The notes under the pieces were generated by a model. It did not search any database and was not told the origin of the DNA. It saw only the letters and a list, made by a program, of their open reading frames with translations. 64,000 nucleotides of DNA from Phalacrocorax aristotelis (taxonomy: Eukaryota > Chordata > Aves > Suliformes > Phalacrocoracidae): positions 248,001 through 312,000 of the forward strand of contig NC_134297.1 of assembly GCF_949628215.1 (NCBI RefSeq), in the 5' to 3' direction. The position numbers and the translations under genes were made by a program. Shown here one piece after another: positions 22,401-37,400 of this stretch (position 1 is the first letter of the stretch; every line of letters starts with the position of its first letter).

Positions 22401-25400
22401 CGTACATTTCTTGACAGGCCATTTTCTGTGCATTTTCAGAACTTTCCTTCCCTCAAACCTACTGCCGTTTCACTATTTTCTCTAGCAAGAGAAAACTAAA
22501 CACCACATTCTGAATGAAGCCAAACAAAGACACGAACCAGACCGAAAATATTTCCAGAACAAAAAACCCCGCTCCCCCAAACCCCAAAATTCAAGTCAAT
22601 GGCCCTTGAAATACCTGCAGAGGGTAACGGCCTAGAGCCGGGAGACCTCTGTGCGGATGGATAACTTGGCGTCCGGAGCCTGGGGCCCTTTGAGACCACC
22701 GGATAGTAGCAGGAACTAGAGGTCTGAGAATGCAAGGGACGATCTGGTGATGGTGGGCTTACAATTTCATGTGTATTTCGGCTGTCTTTAGGTAGAGTTT
22801 CTGTCGTTGCATAGAAGAGAAACAACTGTATAAGCCATCACCAAACCCTAAAAGCCACGATCTGGTAAAGTATACATTGCTATCAGGTTTCACTTGGAGA
22901 ATCAGGGCGTTTGTTAAACACACACAAAGTCAAAGATTACTCCTTCCCTGCTGTCAGACCACGTCCGGTTTCGTCTCCTAAGAACGTTTTCGAACACTTG
23001 CAGCACTCCCGTAATCCTCAGCTTACACATGAAGCACCATTACTTTTTAATAAAGTTTAAGCTTCAATGACAACAATTCATTAAGCTTCAATGACAATGA
23101 CAACGATTCTACAATGTTTTAAATAAAAAAATCTTCCACAGCCTCACCTGCTGGGAACCGGGAAGGATAAGGTTGAGGTCTGTGGGGTTTTTTAATGAAT
23201 CTTTTCAAACTCTCCTACGGATACAGAGCAGGCAATTTGGAAATACAGCAGTGCCATGCTACTCTTCGACACAGTACTTAACAACCCCCATATTACACCC
23301 CAACGCTGACACGTGAAGCACGATTTGAAGTTTTAGATCACTAGAAAAATCCCAGATCTGGAGACCAGAACACATTACTACAGTAGTTTCCATTTGGCTT
23401 GTGTTTTCCAAGTTACCAGGACACTCAGGAGCTTATTAGCTCTTTTTGTTTGGGGTTTTTTTTTTTTTTTTTTTTTTTAAAGTCTTAAGATGCCGTAACG
23501 TAATTTGGAAGCCTGAAGTCGATTTGAGTCCAAATCGCTTTAAGAGAGACAGGTCCTAGCCACTGCCTGGCTTTCTGGTAAGTCTACGCTATGGCAAAAA
23601 CACACCGAGAATGTACTTTTAGGAAGGCCTTAAAAGATCACCTGTAAGGGGAAGCGGGCTATGGGCAATTGTTCTGTTATCGTCATGCTCTACAGTGCTG
23701 TTGATGTCAGGTTCTATGACCGGAGGTCGGCACTCCATGATCTTGCAGGTATACACGCAGCGCTTCCTGGCATCTGTGGTGCTCCAGTACACCCTGGAGC
23801 ACCTGGAAGACAATTCAACGCAAGACAGTTTACTCAGCAGTCGAGTAAATCTCAGCATTCCTATTTTAACTTCTCAGTTTCTCAAAATTACATGGGGCAA
23901 AGGCTTCCTGGCAGAACATGCTGCACACCTACCTTCATCACAGGATTCCCGAACACGGTACGAGAGCTACAGTCAATTTGTACATATGTTACTTCAGCGC
24001 TGGTTTGGCATCTAACGTGCTGAAAGACACCTGATCACGAAACAGCTTATACTCACTGATAGCCGATGGGAAACAACTTATCTTCACAGTCTGAGAGGTC
24101 GTTCAGAATTCCTAAGCAGTCTATCGTCATTGAACCTGAGCAGAAAGGGGAGCAGGGAAGTCCTGTGAACCAGATTCTGGCACCAAAGGTGGGTGAGGTG
24201 TCCAGGGACTAGACCTTACCAATCATCATGTGGATGTTCTCTGGTTCCAAGCCACTAAGAAATTTTCTTCTCAAACTGATCCCTTCAAAGTCCACAAAAA
24301 CTCTCCTCAGAACTTCAAACCCATTCTCAGGAACCACCTGGAACAAGAATCCACAAAACCACACGTTAATTTTAAGGGAGCCACCACGCGTACGCTATGC
24401 AGCCCGTCGACAACTCGATCCTCCATTTGCTCTTTCGGTTTTTGAACTGCCACACGGCGCCGCTTGCCGAACTTCCCCAGGCCGGTTATACGGCTGGCTT
24501 CTTTTTAACCGCCTGGCCCTTGTTAGTAAGAAGCACGTTCAATCCTGGCTTCTCAAAGGCGCTCGTCGTTACGGACTAACCTCGTGTCCGGACAAGGCGG
24601 GGTGTGAAAGAAGAATCTCACCTCTCCTTTGATCAAGTCACGATGCCTCTGGCAGTAAACTTTCTTATCGTCCAGGAAGACACAGTTCTTGGCTCGCGAG
24701 CACATGAAATGATAGTTACTGGTACAGGAAGTGAGGCAGCAGCCTACTGTGGCACCGGACTTCTGGCAGAACTCGCATCTCTACGCAAAATAAAACCAAA
24801 AAGGGGGGTGGGAGGAAAGGTTAACAAGTAATCCCTTCTAAAAGCAGGTCACCGTTACTGTTGTCAGTTGTTTTTCTTTGGCACAGAGAGCAGCTTAGAG
24901 CAAAGCCTGACCTCCCACTTCAACGCCGTAACGTTCCACTACCGTGACTCACATGCACAAGTGAAACGTGGAGGAGGAGGTGAGAGGAAGAAGGATCCCT
25001 CACACAGAACAACTTTTGAATTTGCAGACTGGTTCCTCCAGGCCTCAGACTTTCTTGCTGGCACTCCATATCCGAGAGTTGTATCTGCAAGCTGCACTGA
25101 TTAATACGGCAACTATTTCTCCCGCACAGGGTATTCCCCACGTGGGCAGCTCACTTCTGGCTAAGAGCAGCCCTATTCCACCACTTCTGCCGTTTTAATA
25201 ACTGTTTAGGATTGCATGACAGTCCTGAAACAAAATTCAGACAACCTAGCTTCTAGTCATGCTTCCAGCCTCGTTTCGTTCGTCTGGAAAGTACGCAACA
25301 AGCACTTCACGACAGGAAGATCGTTTTGTTTTCTAAGACCGCTTAGGAGTTCAGAAAAAAAAAGACGCCCCGTCGTTCTTTTTGCAGTATTTGGTGGAGT

Positions 25401-28400
25401 AGCTATGTACGAGCTAGACGTCAAGATCCTTCATCTGTACTGAAACGCAAAAATGTCCCTTGATCTCCACCCTAAATTGGACAATACTTGCTTCCCGTTT
25501 TTATTTCGTTTCTACATGTATAAAATTTAACCTAGGTCAAAACAGGAGGCACAGGCTTGCTCTCCCTCCTTGGAGTTCCTCTGCTCTCATCAGCTCGGAC
25601 CGCCAGAGACGATCTGGTAAGTCCTTGTACCGGAGAGACAGCTCTTGGGCTTTAACACAGCATTTGGCCGTGCTCTAGATATTCTGCATTATTTTTAAAA
25701 ACAGGTGGCAACTACAGGTATGGCACCAACTGCTTAAGCTTTAGCATTGGCAATTGAAAACCTTCTGAGAAAAACATGGCTCCAATTCTCCTGTTACAAG
25801 TTCCTTTTGGTCTCTAAAATATTTCTGAACCGGGCGAGGATAGAATAAATTTTCAGAAATCTTCAGTCAGTTCTATTACATATAGTGTTAAAAAAACACC
25901 AACCAACCAACGAAAAAATGCAACCAACCAACCAACCCACCCAACCCTCCCAAAAAAACCCCCAAACCCAAAACAAAATCCGCAGGAGAGGACAGAGCAG
26001 AAAACGCGCACACACAAGGAATCTTTTAGCCGGGTTCCCGTCTCGGTCCTGTGCAAATCGGCGTGAAGTTTAACGAGTATTCTTTACGTATACCCACCAG
26101 CTGCTTTCCCCTGATCACAGCCATGTGCACGTTTTTCAGAGAACCATCATCATCCTCAAACACTTCTGCTGACCATAAAGCACAGTTCACGTGTGTCCAT
26201 TCATTCTGGCCAATATAGAGAAGGCGTCCTGCATCCTAAAGAACGGAAGGAAACGTTCTTTTCCAACGCTCCACGAGACGCAGCAACGCACAAAAGCATC
26301 CAGCCTGTCCACAGCACCAAATCCACGGGACTGCTTAAGTCAGCTCCCATCACAACGGGCGCGTGCCGGATACTCACGTTAGCGCTGTCGTCACCGTATT
26401 TCAGGCACAATGCGCACTGTCTGTTGTCTTCTACATCCGGAGGTGGGTTAAGTTCAGGACTGTCCTCTCTGCTTCTGTCAGAGCCTGGGAGTTAGAAGAG
26501 AGAACGCTGTTTGTTCCGGAGAGTCAGGGAGGCAGAATTTAATCTGGAAAGACTGTCAGTAAGAGAACAGGGTAGAAGAGCCAAGCAGCAGCCTGGAGTT
26601 TTCAATAGCCAGCTTGTAAAGCGAGGAAAAGCACACATCGGCCTCCACGCAGGTCTCGCTCTGCGAGAAGAGAGGCAGGTGCAAACGTGTTTCTGGGCCC
26701 AAGCTCGGCTCAGAAACATGCCATAAGTAACAGCCTCTGAACGATTTTAGGTCACAGAGGTCTCCAAAATTCTTCAGTCACGTACAGAACTAACACCGCC
26801 CTCTCTTTGCTGCTAGGAGGATTGGAACGAAGCACTCTGGGTTTGGGACCGTTAGCAAGGCAATCGGTTTTCTTACCAGAGATAGGCGGTGTAGGAGGAT
26901 GTAGAGGAGTCGGTGAGTCTGGCTCTCCAGGCCCTTTGGGTTTTGGAGCTGGAATGATTTTCTTCATCAGAGGGGGCTGTTCAGTGCGGTTGTTCTCTTC
27001 ACGCTCCTGCCACTGAGCATAATTATGGTCAAGCGAAGGGGGCAGCACTGCATTCGGCAACATACCACTGCTGAAATGCAACAAGGAGTCAGCTGTCAGA
27101 CCCGGCTACTCCAGCGCACCTCGTGCCCTCTCTACCAGCACTACTGACATTCGGCACGCAGTAACAACTCGTTTCATTACCTACAGTCCACACACGCTCT
27201 CGACAAGGGCTATGGCCGGGCACTTACATTCATTTTAAGGTTTGTGACGTGGCTGGCTGTTTCTTTTGAGGGCAACAGATGCAGCAGGAGGGCCACACCA
27301 AATGGGGGTGAGGAGGAGGAGGGGGAAGGAAGGGCAGGACTGGCATGCCAACGCACAACATACCTAGTTCTAAATGATTTTTTTGGTTACTCTGCTTTAG
27401 AACAAGGAAGTGCACACAAAACCTGCGAACGGGATTACCGTTTCACTTCTTAAGAAAAAAAATTTAAAAAGGAAAAGAAAAAACGAAAACAGAAAACCCA
27501 ACCCCAAAACCAGGCTCTCTTGATACTTTTCGCTTGGACAGCTGGCAAACCGCAGGGTGTCACAGTCGGACACAGAACAATTACTTACTTGCTTGTTACT
27601 TTATTTGGCTCCCAAAATCTGGACTTTTTTACACTGAACCATGGAAAAACACGCTCCATTTGCTGAAGGAAAACAACACTCCATTAGAAATGTTATACAA
27701 CATACCCCAGAGTTCAAAGACATTCAGCTGAGATCTACCGTAAATGCACAACTAGTAAGATTTTGTTAATGTCAACAACCCTGACAACGTAATATTTTAC
27801 TCCTGGAAGTCCCCAAGCAGCAGCAAGCGTGTTGGGCCCTCTGGCTTCCAACAGCAACAAGCAGTGGTATGACAGCGAGCAGATTTCAAAGTAACTGTAG
27901 CCCAGCTCACCCGAATAAAGAAGGACTTGACCATGCTATTGGCTTTCTTAACTTCCGGCTGCCCTCCATCGGAATTAATGGCTGCTTGAATTATCTTCAC
28001 GATATCGTCACTAAAATCCAGCTACGAGAAAGCCACAAAATTTCTCATTAGCAGGATTGTTTCTCGTACAGCTGCACCATCCGCCCGTTTTTTAAGGCAT
28101 CAAGTGAACATCCAGGTGACTAGAAGACCAAACCACAGTGTCGACTTAAAAGCAGAGAAAGAATTCGGCTGTAAAGAAACGTGCAGCACTGGGCATTTGC
28201 GAACCGAGTGGCAGAACTGCTACCCCCGCGACTGTTTGCTTCTTCCTTCTACCAGGAGTCGGCTGCTGACCGATTCTGAACCGGCTAAGCTAGCCACCTC
28301 ACGAGGGTTTGGCCACAACCTGGCACCGGCACGTCTGCCTAGCACTTTGCAATACACACCCTTCCTCAGGATTACAGGCTCTGTAGGGGGAAAAGGGGAA

Positions 28401-31400
28401 AAGGCTGCTCCCTGCAAAGAAAACCGATTCGGCCAACGTTGGCGTTTCGTATAAACGACCCACTAAATGATCCCTCCACACAGGAATCATTAGTTTCCAG
28501 GTAACTGACTACCTCCGGTGTTACTTGGCTAGGCCTTCGGTTCAAGCTTGCACGCGAAGGACGGCCTACCCTGCTGCCGTCAAGATAAACGCGTGACAGA
28601 GAACACAAGGGGTTTAACCAAGTATTGCTGCTGGTTAGAGCGCTGTACCAAGGTGTAAATTTCCTGTCTTTGGGTCAACGTGCACACGAGCGCCAGCCAG
28701 AATTACTTTTAGCGGCATGTTGACCTGTTTCCTTGTTCATAAAGGAAAGGCTTAGGGATGCTCAGCCATAAACAACACGGGTCATAAAGCGATTTACAGG
28801 ATCCATCATTAGAGTGGAACATGAAAACTTGGACATACCACAGAAGTGTAACATCCTTGATCCATTTTCCTCTTCACCCCTTCCAGGTCCAGAGGTTGCT
28901 GCTCCTCCTGTTTGCTGACCTCTGTTAGGACCGGAGGATCGGGACCTTCAGGAGAGCTTCTGGATGGGATACTCTCCTCCGTCTCGGGATTTAAATCGGG
29001 AGGTTTTGCTGCCTGTTAACATCAGCAACCAGACAGAGGGAGCGGGCTATTGAAGTGCGGCTGCTACTCACGACACACTCCCACGCACGTTTATTGGCCC
29101 AGAGAGTCTCGCTAACACGAAAGAAAGGAGGCTCAGGTTCTGAATTCCTGTCCAGAACGTAGGGACAGGAAGGAAAAGACCTTAAGCAGCTTTCTGCTGC
29201 TGACCTGCAGGGCACACATCAGAGCAGAGCGATCAGCTGTGAGGAGCAAACTCGTTTTTCAGAAGTCCTATTTCCAAATATATATTTCAAGACTAAGATC
29301 CTGTTCTTTGTCAAAAAAAGCACCTTCACCACCGCAGAGCTAAATCTTCCCGTTCCCGGAAGAACTTTACCCTATTTTTTCCTTTTAGCCTCCCAGGTCA
29401 TATCACAGATGCCCACTTCTTTGTTTCCAGAGGAAGGAACAACAGAAAGAAAACAAAACCCACAGTACACGTCGTTCTAGGTACAATAAAGGCGCTTTCG
29501 CAGTACGATGCACAGCAGCACCAGAACTCAACCGAACGCCGGGCAACGCTTCAAGGCAGAACACGTTAACGGGGCGCGAGGCTCCAGCTTACCTGTCGAT
29601 ACCGCAGCAAGTGGCTAGTAGTTCTAGAATTCAACAGGGCCGTTAAAACCTGCTTCAAGGAAACCTGCAGCTCCTTCTCCAGTGCCAGACGCCACTCCGC
29701 AGGATGCTGCTCCGTGCAGTTAATGCAGGTGTACGCCACACTCTCAGGCAAGTTGGAGAGTATCTCGTACATTTCATCTGGAGACCATAAAAATAAAACA
29801 ACGATCTGAACTACTTCACTGAGGGACGGGTACAGGGATAAACCCCTACTCAGCGTTTGCTGTCTAGCTGAAACGCTTCTCATGTAACAGAAGCGCCTCG
29901 CGCGACACAGCGTTCGAGGCGAGCGCCACGCTTTCCGGTGTCACTGGTATTGGTGCCGGTTTGCCTGTAGCCATTCTACAGGTGTTTTTCAGAGAGGCCA
30001 CACAGGCGAGGGTGTTAACCTAACGCTCTAGTAGAAAGGTCCAGAACTGGATTGCTCTGGTCTACTTGCTGCCCCGCATTCCTAAATACCGAGGAGATAT
30101 CTGCCTTACCAGAAAGGTTTTCACATTTGGAGTGGACCCAGCGGTCGCATTTCCCACACTGCATCATCTTGCTCTCATAGTCGTCATCATCATAGCATTT
30201 GTCACAGAGGGGACAAAAATTTCCTGCAAACGAGACGCGATTTTTGTCAGAAGTCCAGCAGCCACACGCGCCTTAAAGGCTAGCCGGCTATCTACTAGCG
30301 TGCTAAGAAAGCAGCTCTCCAAAACCCCAGCAGTAAGCTGCCAGCACAGTTCCATCTGCTTTTGCAACACCGCAGGCAATGGCCGCAAAGCCAACCTGCT
30401 CCGAAGACCGCCGACTACTCTAGATCTCCACTACTGTGTACCCGTTTTTCGGGGGCAGTGAGACTAAAAGTCCTGTACGCAATTAGCTTTACAGGGTAAA
30501 ACAAAAGGACAAGGATGACGCACAGGCAAGAAATTAGGCCGAATGGGCAAGATTTGCTGTCCTGAGACTTTCCCCCCCGGGGTGCCCCTCCTAGATTCGA
30601 GGGCGTCACGTATGGTAACTAACACAAGAAGGAATGACGACTTTCCAGTAGGAATTTTGTTGCTTTTAAGCCAGGAGCCCTTTGAAAGGTTTTCTTCCCC
30701 AACTGCTATTCAAAACCCCAGGCCAACAGGTGTGTGGCAATTGCTTTATATGGTATAGCCTCAAAGTCTGACAATAAAACAGTGATGACCTTTGTTGGCC
30801 ACTGTAACATCTAAGAACCTGGCTTTCCTACAGAAACTATTACCCGTGCTTTCACGCCTGACCCTCCCACCAGCCTGCGCTCCTGTTTGCGGGGTGACAA
30901 GCTCACCTGCCCCGCAGGCCCCCCATCCACTCTATGCTGACGCTGCCTAACTCAAACCTGAACGTCTGCAGAGGCTCCTGCTGTAAGGAATCACAACTTC
31001 ATGTACCTTTAGCAAAGAGTTTGGCACAATCATGACACAGTGAGAAGTCATGAGACCACTGCGCATCCCACCCTTTGCCTGGTGTCGTGGATCCACAGCT
31101 CTTGCAGCGAACACATTTGGTACATATCTGGAAAAGGAACGTGTTTGGCAAGAGTTATTTGCTTTCGTCCGGTGGTTTCTGTGCTTTAGTCCTAACGACA
31201 CATTTCACAGTTTTTACTATTTAGCGAGCGCGGAGAGCTTACACAACAGAATAAGCAGTCTGAAATACCAAAACTCTCTTTTCTAAAAAGAAAAGAGCTC
31301 CCTCCCTTTACGCTAAGATGGTGATAATGCAACAGGAAAAAAAATGAAAATAAATCACAGTGTAGCTTTCCTGTCCTTCATATTTGTACTGAAGAAAATA

Positions 31401-34400
31401 TCACCTTTCATGTAAAACAGCATATGTAGTCGTGGCATTTCTTCCAACCTAAAATACGAAGTCTTACTTTAACAGTTTTCCAACTCTGTGGATATCATAG
31501 CAGAAAACACCTGAAAACTGTTAGTACCAAATACACTACGGGCAAAGCTTTCGCACTCGTTCAGAACGCAAACTTGAAGGACACAAAACAGCGCATTAAT
31601 CCACATCGTCTCTCAACAGCAACGTCACCTGCGACGTTTGTTAACAAGGTAAATGCTTCAGTTCCAAAGAGCTTCTTCCACATTCTGGGATTATGTATGG
31701 AATCACAACTAAAAAAGGTGCAATCTCTTTGAAAACCCCGCTTGTTCAGAACCTGATCAACAACCCACCTCATTACCTATTTCCAAACCCGCCTTCCAAC
31801 GAAACAGGCACCCCGCCTTAAAAAACGAAGCGACCGCAAGTCATCTGCAGAGCTCTGGCCCGTAGCGTTATCACCAGTCAATAAGTGAATTACCCAAGAA
31901 AGCAAGCAAAATCCCTCACCCAAACTTTCTTTTTCTTGGTGGGTTTTGTCGGGTAGTTTGGGCCCAGGCACTCGGGGTGATAGCTGTTTCGGCACTTGTT
32001 ACACTCCAGCAACTGCTACAGGAATAAAGGGGAAAAAAGCGTTGGCACAGAGACCCTCCAAAGGGATGCAAAGTCCTGGACATTTTCGTTTTATGCTGGA
32101 TCCCCGCTCGGGGCAAGAGGAAGCGGCTGCAACAAAGCAACTCAAGAGGCGTTCTCCCCAGCGCACAGCGGCGCTCGCTCGCGCAGAGGCTCCGCGCTTC
32201 CCTGCTCCCCGGTGCGCGCTCGCGAGCTGAGCTCCGGAGCGAGAGGAGCTCTGGGAGCTGCGCGGGGGGTGCCCGCCGGGTCTCCCGGCGGTTTGGGGGT
32301 ACCTTGGTGGCCTGGTGCTGTCTCCCACACACGTGGCAGAACTTGCAGCGACGGCAGCACCAGTTTTCCAGCTGGTCCTCCAGGGGCCGCTCGCTCTCCT
32401 CTAAGCAGAACTTGTGGAAAGGCTCACAACAGACCTGACAATACACAAACTGCAAGGGGGGAGAGGGAGGTTTTAGCAAGTCAGAAGCCGCGCCGAATTC
32501 CCAAACAAGCCCCCTCGCCCTCCGAACTACTTTGAATTCTGCCTTACGGCTGACGGAACAAGGGCATCTACTGGTGTGTTTCAGGAAGGAAACTGCGCGC
32601 GTACTTGGGATACCCCCAATACATGCTCATCTACCCCAAGAAGGCTTCTAGCAGCAAAGGGGAGCCTGGTTCCTGTTATCTAAGTGCTCTGAGCACCGGC
32701 AAAGGCCTACGGGGCTCTTCAGGACCTCCCTCCCTCGCTGTAATGCAAGCCAACCGCACCAGGACAAACACTCAGTGCAGAAGGAAGGGGTACACGGAGC
32801 CAAGAGAGACGTTCCTCCCTCCGTTCAGCTTATGTGGCCCACGTGAAAGCTCTTCTAACATCTATGTATCCCCTACAAGACTGGTCATACTAGAACAAGA
32901 ATTGTCCTTAGGGCACGAACACCGCAGGCTCACAGGTGACGGGAGAATGCTTGGTCCCCTTGAGCAACCTGACTGAGAAGGGGATGGCTCCACGCCCCAC
33001 TGGACCTCCACGGCCCTCAAGCGCGCCGAAGTCCACGTACAGAACTTAGCCCCCTTTCCCCCAAATATCATTCGCTCATCATAACCGAGCCTTCTCCAGG
33101 GCGCTAGCATCACCTTCCCAGCAGAGCTGGCCTGAAGATGTTGAGAAGGCACCTATCTACACCTGGAAACGCATTTAACACGCCTTAAGCCCGAATCCAG
33201 CTCTTTGCACAGCGCCAGAATCTTTCCAGTCACGTTTCAGTAATGGTTTGCAGCTCTCAGCAGACACAGACATACCTGGGAAAGGCAACGCTGCCTAAAG
33301 CCCTTCAACATTTATCGGGCAGCCTTTCTTATTTCAAGTTAAGAGAAAGCAAAGCCCCTGTTTGACACCAGATGTGGGATTCCAAATTAAGAGGAGACGC
33401 AGGTGCTCTCAAATACGCTATTCGTTACGGCTAATACAGCTCGCCTGCGAAGTAAGCGCCGCAGGAGTTTCCAAACTGATTTTAAACACCTTGCGTTTTA
33501 GTATCTCGGGACAAAGTTTAGCGGGGACAGATTTAGAGGTGTTATTTTAATGTCTCTTGGATTAAGGTCATGAAATAACTTATTTATTTATCGTCCTAAC
33601 CACGTGGTGCTGTAACTAAGTCATCAACAGCAGAACACAATGCTTTACCTCCACATGTCCACTGCTGGCACAGAGAAAACAGACCACCCTGGGAGTAATA
33701 GGTACCGAGGTGACGATGCCTAACCCACCCATCTCCCAAACATTCTCCACTTCACAGTCCTCCTGAAAGTACAAAAGGATACATCACCATGCAGAATAAG
33801 GCAACACAACATCAGTATAAAGTGCTCACATTGACTGCAGCTGCATACTTTCTGTGCCTGCGATTAAGTGGCCTCGCCCTGACACCATTTCAACTTCTAC
33901 CTTGGTCTACTTTAGAGCGTACACTGGCATAGTCGCATCTCGGCGCTGTTCTTGCCAAGAGAGCTCAACAGTACCCTAGCCTTCCTTCTACGGAAAGCAA
34001 GCCTAAAGGAACAAGACAGAGTTTTTCACGATTGCACAATTATTACTAAAAGTGAAACTTTGGAAGAATTATACTTTATTAAAACTCGATATTCGTATAA
34101 AACACTTACGAGATCTCACTATAATCTCCAGTATCAACACTTATAGATGGACTGAAAAATTATTAGGAAAATATTAATTTTTATTATTTCAACACTGTTG
34201 TTCAAAAAAGTACATGATTTATCAGTTTAAAACCCCAGATATACCCAAAATGCCGTGAATTACAAGTTACTAACATTTTCCCCAAATCTTGTTGGCTCAA
34301 GTTGTGGTAAGGTTTTATAGTTCCATCTTAATGGAATAATTCTTCATAAACCTCAAATTCTTGCTCATCCTCACACATTGACAGTTAAGGTTTTAAAGCT

Positions 34401-37400
34401 TTAAGCGTCTCTTCATCCAGTACGCTAATTACGAGAGAAAAAAGGCATAACAAGCTTCTAAAAAACCGAGTGACTCGTCATGAAGGCTCCTATTTGCAGT
34501 TCTCTCTGAACAGCACCAGACAGACAAACTTAGAAGTCACTGCCAGCACTCTTGAGGGACTCTAGTTCCAGTGTTTAGAGCCAGGCAACATTCAAATACT
34601 TAAAACATTTTGTCCTCTACCTTGAAATCCACTCGGATTCTGTGGACTCCATCTGTGGGTGGCTTTTGCTTGGAACTGCTTCCGTTAGTCAGAGTGCTGA
34701 GCAAATTCAGCGTGCTGCTTTCTGGCTTGCTTATAGGAGGGGGCTTTTCCTGGTCAAGTAAAGGAGCCTGCATTAATCCCAACCCCGAACGTCACAACTT
34801 CACCAGTAATTATAACTAAACGCCGCAGGTAATTCGCAGACAAAACCCCCAAACCAGCACAGGATTAAGGAGCGCGCAAAAGTTGCGCGAAAGTAACTAT
34901 TCTGCACACCATTTCTTAAGAGCGTTCCACACGCGATTACATTGCTAATTCAATTTGCTGCGTTCTCCTCTAACGTCACGTTGTTCTCTCCCATCAGAGT
35001 GCTGGTTTTTATTTCGCTGCAGCAGGGCAACGCTGGGTGTAATTAGTGCCTACGCGCTTCTCTCCCACATCTAAAGACGATAATTCTTTTCTGTTTGTTT
35101 GGTTTGGGTTTTTTTTCCCCATAATGGGGTTGTTTCTGAGACGAAGGTAGTTCCATTTTTTACGGAAAAGCTAGCCTCCACCCCACAGCGTACAAGGCTC
35201 AGAGAACAAGCTAATGCCTACACCGAACCTTAGGCGTACGCCCGGTACTTCGGTATCCACATACTGCCACAGGAAAAGTAGAAAAAAAAATAATCTGCGA
35301 AAGGGTTAAGTAATACAGTGCTACTTTCTAGACAGACAGAGGTTCCAGGTTCTTGAAATTTACTGACTGTGTACAAAAAACAGTATTCACCTTTTCTTTT
35401 GGTTTCTGTTTCACAGGGAAAGTTGGACGGGGAGCAATTTTTTTCTGTTTGCTTTGTTCTGTGCCTAGGAAGGGGGGAAAAATTATGAGTATTTCAAGTA
35501 ACTAACAGCCACCTGTAGAGAAGAAAAGGGAAAAAAAAAAATCAGCTGGGTAACGTGTGATGAACTTTAGACTAGAATTTTTCCACCCTCTTCTGTGCCT
35601 GCACCTCACCAACTATGACCTGAGAAGTCTCCTCGAGGCACGACCAGGAGAGTTTGCTCTGCTAAAAACCTGAAGCGTTCTGGGTGCAAAGCCACAGAAG
35701 TGCCGGAGCTGCCTCGTCGGTCGCTGTTCGTGCTGTTCTGTACCACGTGCGACAGCGGACTACGTTTTTGTAGTAAAAAGACTACGTTGTTCTTGTTCCA
35801 CATTCGGACTGTGAACAGTCAACAGGCTTAACAGTATTGAAAAAACACTTCAAGACTGCCAAGACCACATGACTACAACTCACGATAAGGACGGCCACCT
35901 TTCTCCCTGCCCCAACGTATGCTCTAGTTCCATAAAAGGGAAGCCAGTTCTAAGAAAAAATGCCAAAATAATCTGCTGTAACTTCACCAGATCATAAAGC
36001 ATTTACCGGTTTTAAAATCCAACAGCTTTTAGCAGTATTGTTACTTAATGTGACTCAAACAGATTGAGGATAAACAGTCCCATTTACCTATTTCTGGCTG
36101 GGGAGTCTGCTTTTTCTTAGGCTCAGAAGCGGTAAGTTTAGGTGCTTCTTTTTTCAAAGGTCCTGAGCTCGGTGGCTGCGAAGGAGGAAGCTGCACTGGC
36201 TGGGTCGCCTGCTTGCCAGTCTTTCTGGTACCAGATGCAGGCACCTGTTTGGACTCCGACACTGGAACGGAGGAATTCCCATCCTCGTGCTTCTCCTCAA
36301 CGGGCTTACGGGCAGGTTCGCTGCTCTTCTTGACGGCACTGTCTTCCCTCGGTACGACAGTCTGAGGCGTTTGTTTCTGTCCAGAGTCCAACTGGTTCTT
36401 CCCAGAATGGCTCTCTTTCTTTTCGTTTGTCTTCGATTTCTTCTCTTTCTTTTTTGCAGCTAGGAAGAAGAAGCATCGATAAAGCAACACAGATAAAATG
36501 GCGGGACTTCAAATGATTTGCTGCTTTTTTCAAACAAGGAAACAGGCACTTTGACGTCAGAGTGTTGTCATGCTGTCGTACAAAAGGAAAAACAGTACTC
36601 CAAAAAATAAAGCGCTTCCTCGGTGAAGTAACCGCACTCTTGGCTTGTGTTGCGATCCGTGCTCTAATACCTTGGGCCTCTATTCTGACAGAGCAGTAAG
36701 CGAAACCCTTCTGCAGTAAAGCAGCTTCAGAGCTTAACTGAATGAAGGAGAAAGCAATCTCTGTGTGGCGAAGTTCAGGGAGCTCAAGGCAGCCGCCTAA
36801 CCGCCGTCACACTAATACGCAGACCTCCAGAGGTCCTGCACCAAGAACGCGGGGGTTTCAGAGCACGTGTGACAGCACACTTAAGCCTTATGTCAGACAC
36901 AGAAGGCTCCAGGAGGGACTCATCAGGCCTCGTGTCACTCAGGAGCAGGCCAACCCCTGAGAAAGGCTTCACCTGAGGGGTAGAGGGGAGACTGACCAGC
37001 CATCAGCAGCCGCTCCCTATGAAAGGAAGGAAAAACTACAAGTCCAGTGCTGAAAGAGAGCGCTACTGTTCCGGAGTACAGGTGCTGCCTCCACTCGCGT
37101 CTCTCCTGCAACCTTTACCTGACATCATCAGAACAGGCAGGCTCCCTCTTAACGCCTGGCTGCAGACTGACCTTTCGTAAGCTCAGTGCAGCCACAACGA
37201 CGGCACAAAGAGCAAAATTTAAGAGAGGAAGATTTCTCTCTTGTGCTATGCTCCAGCCAAGCCTTTTAGCCTACCTTTAGCTTGCTTCTGGAGATATGCT
37301 TTTGAAGGCATCCACTGCAGATTCTGACATTTCCTCATTCTACAAAGAAAGAACACGTCATGAAACCAGAAGAAAAATGCAGACATTAAGAGGGCAGGTT

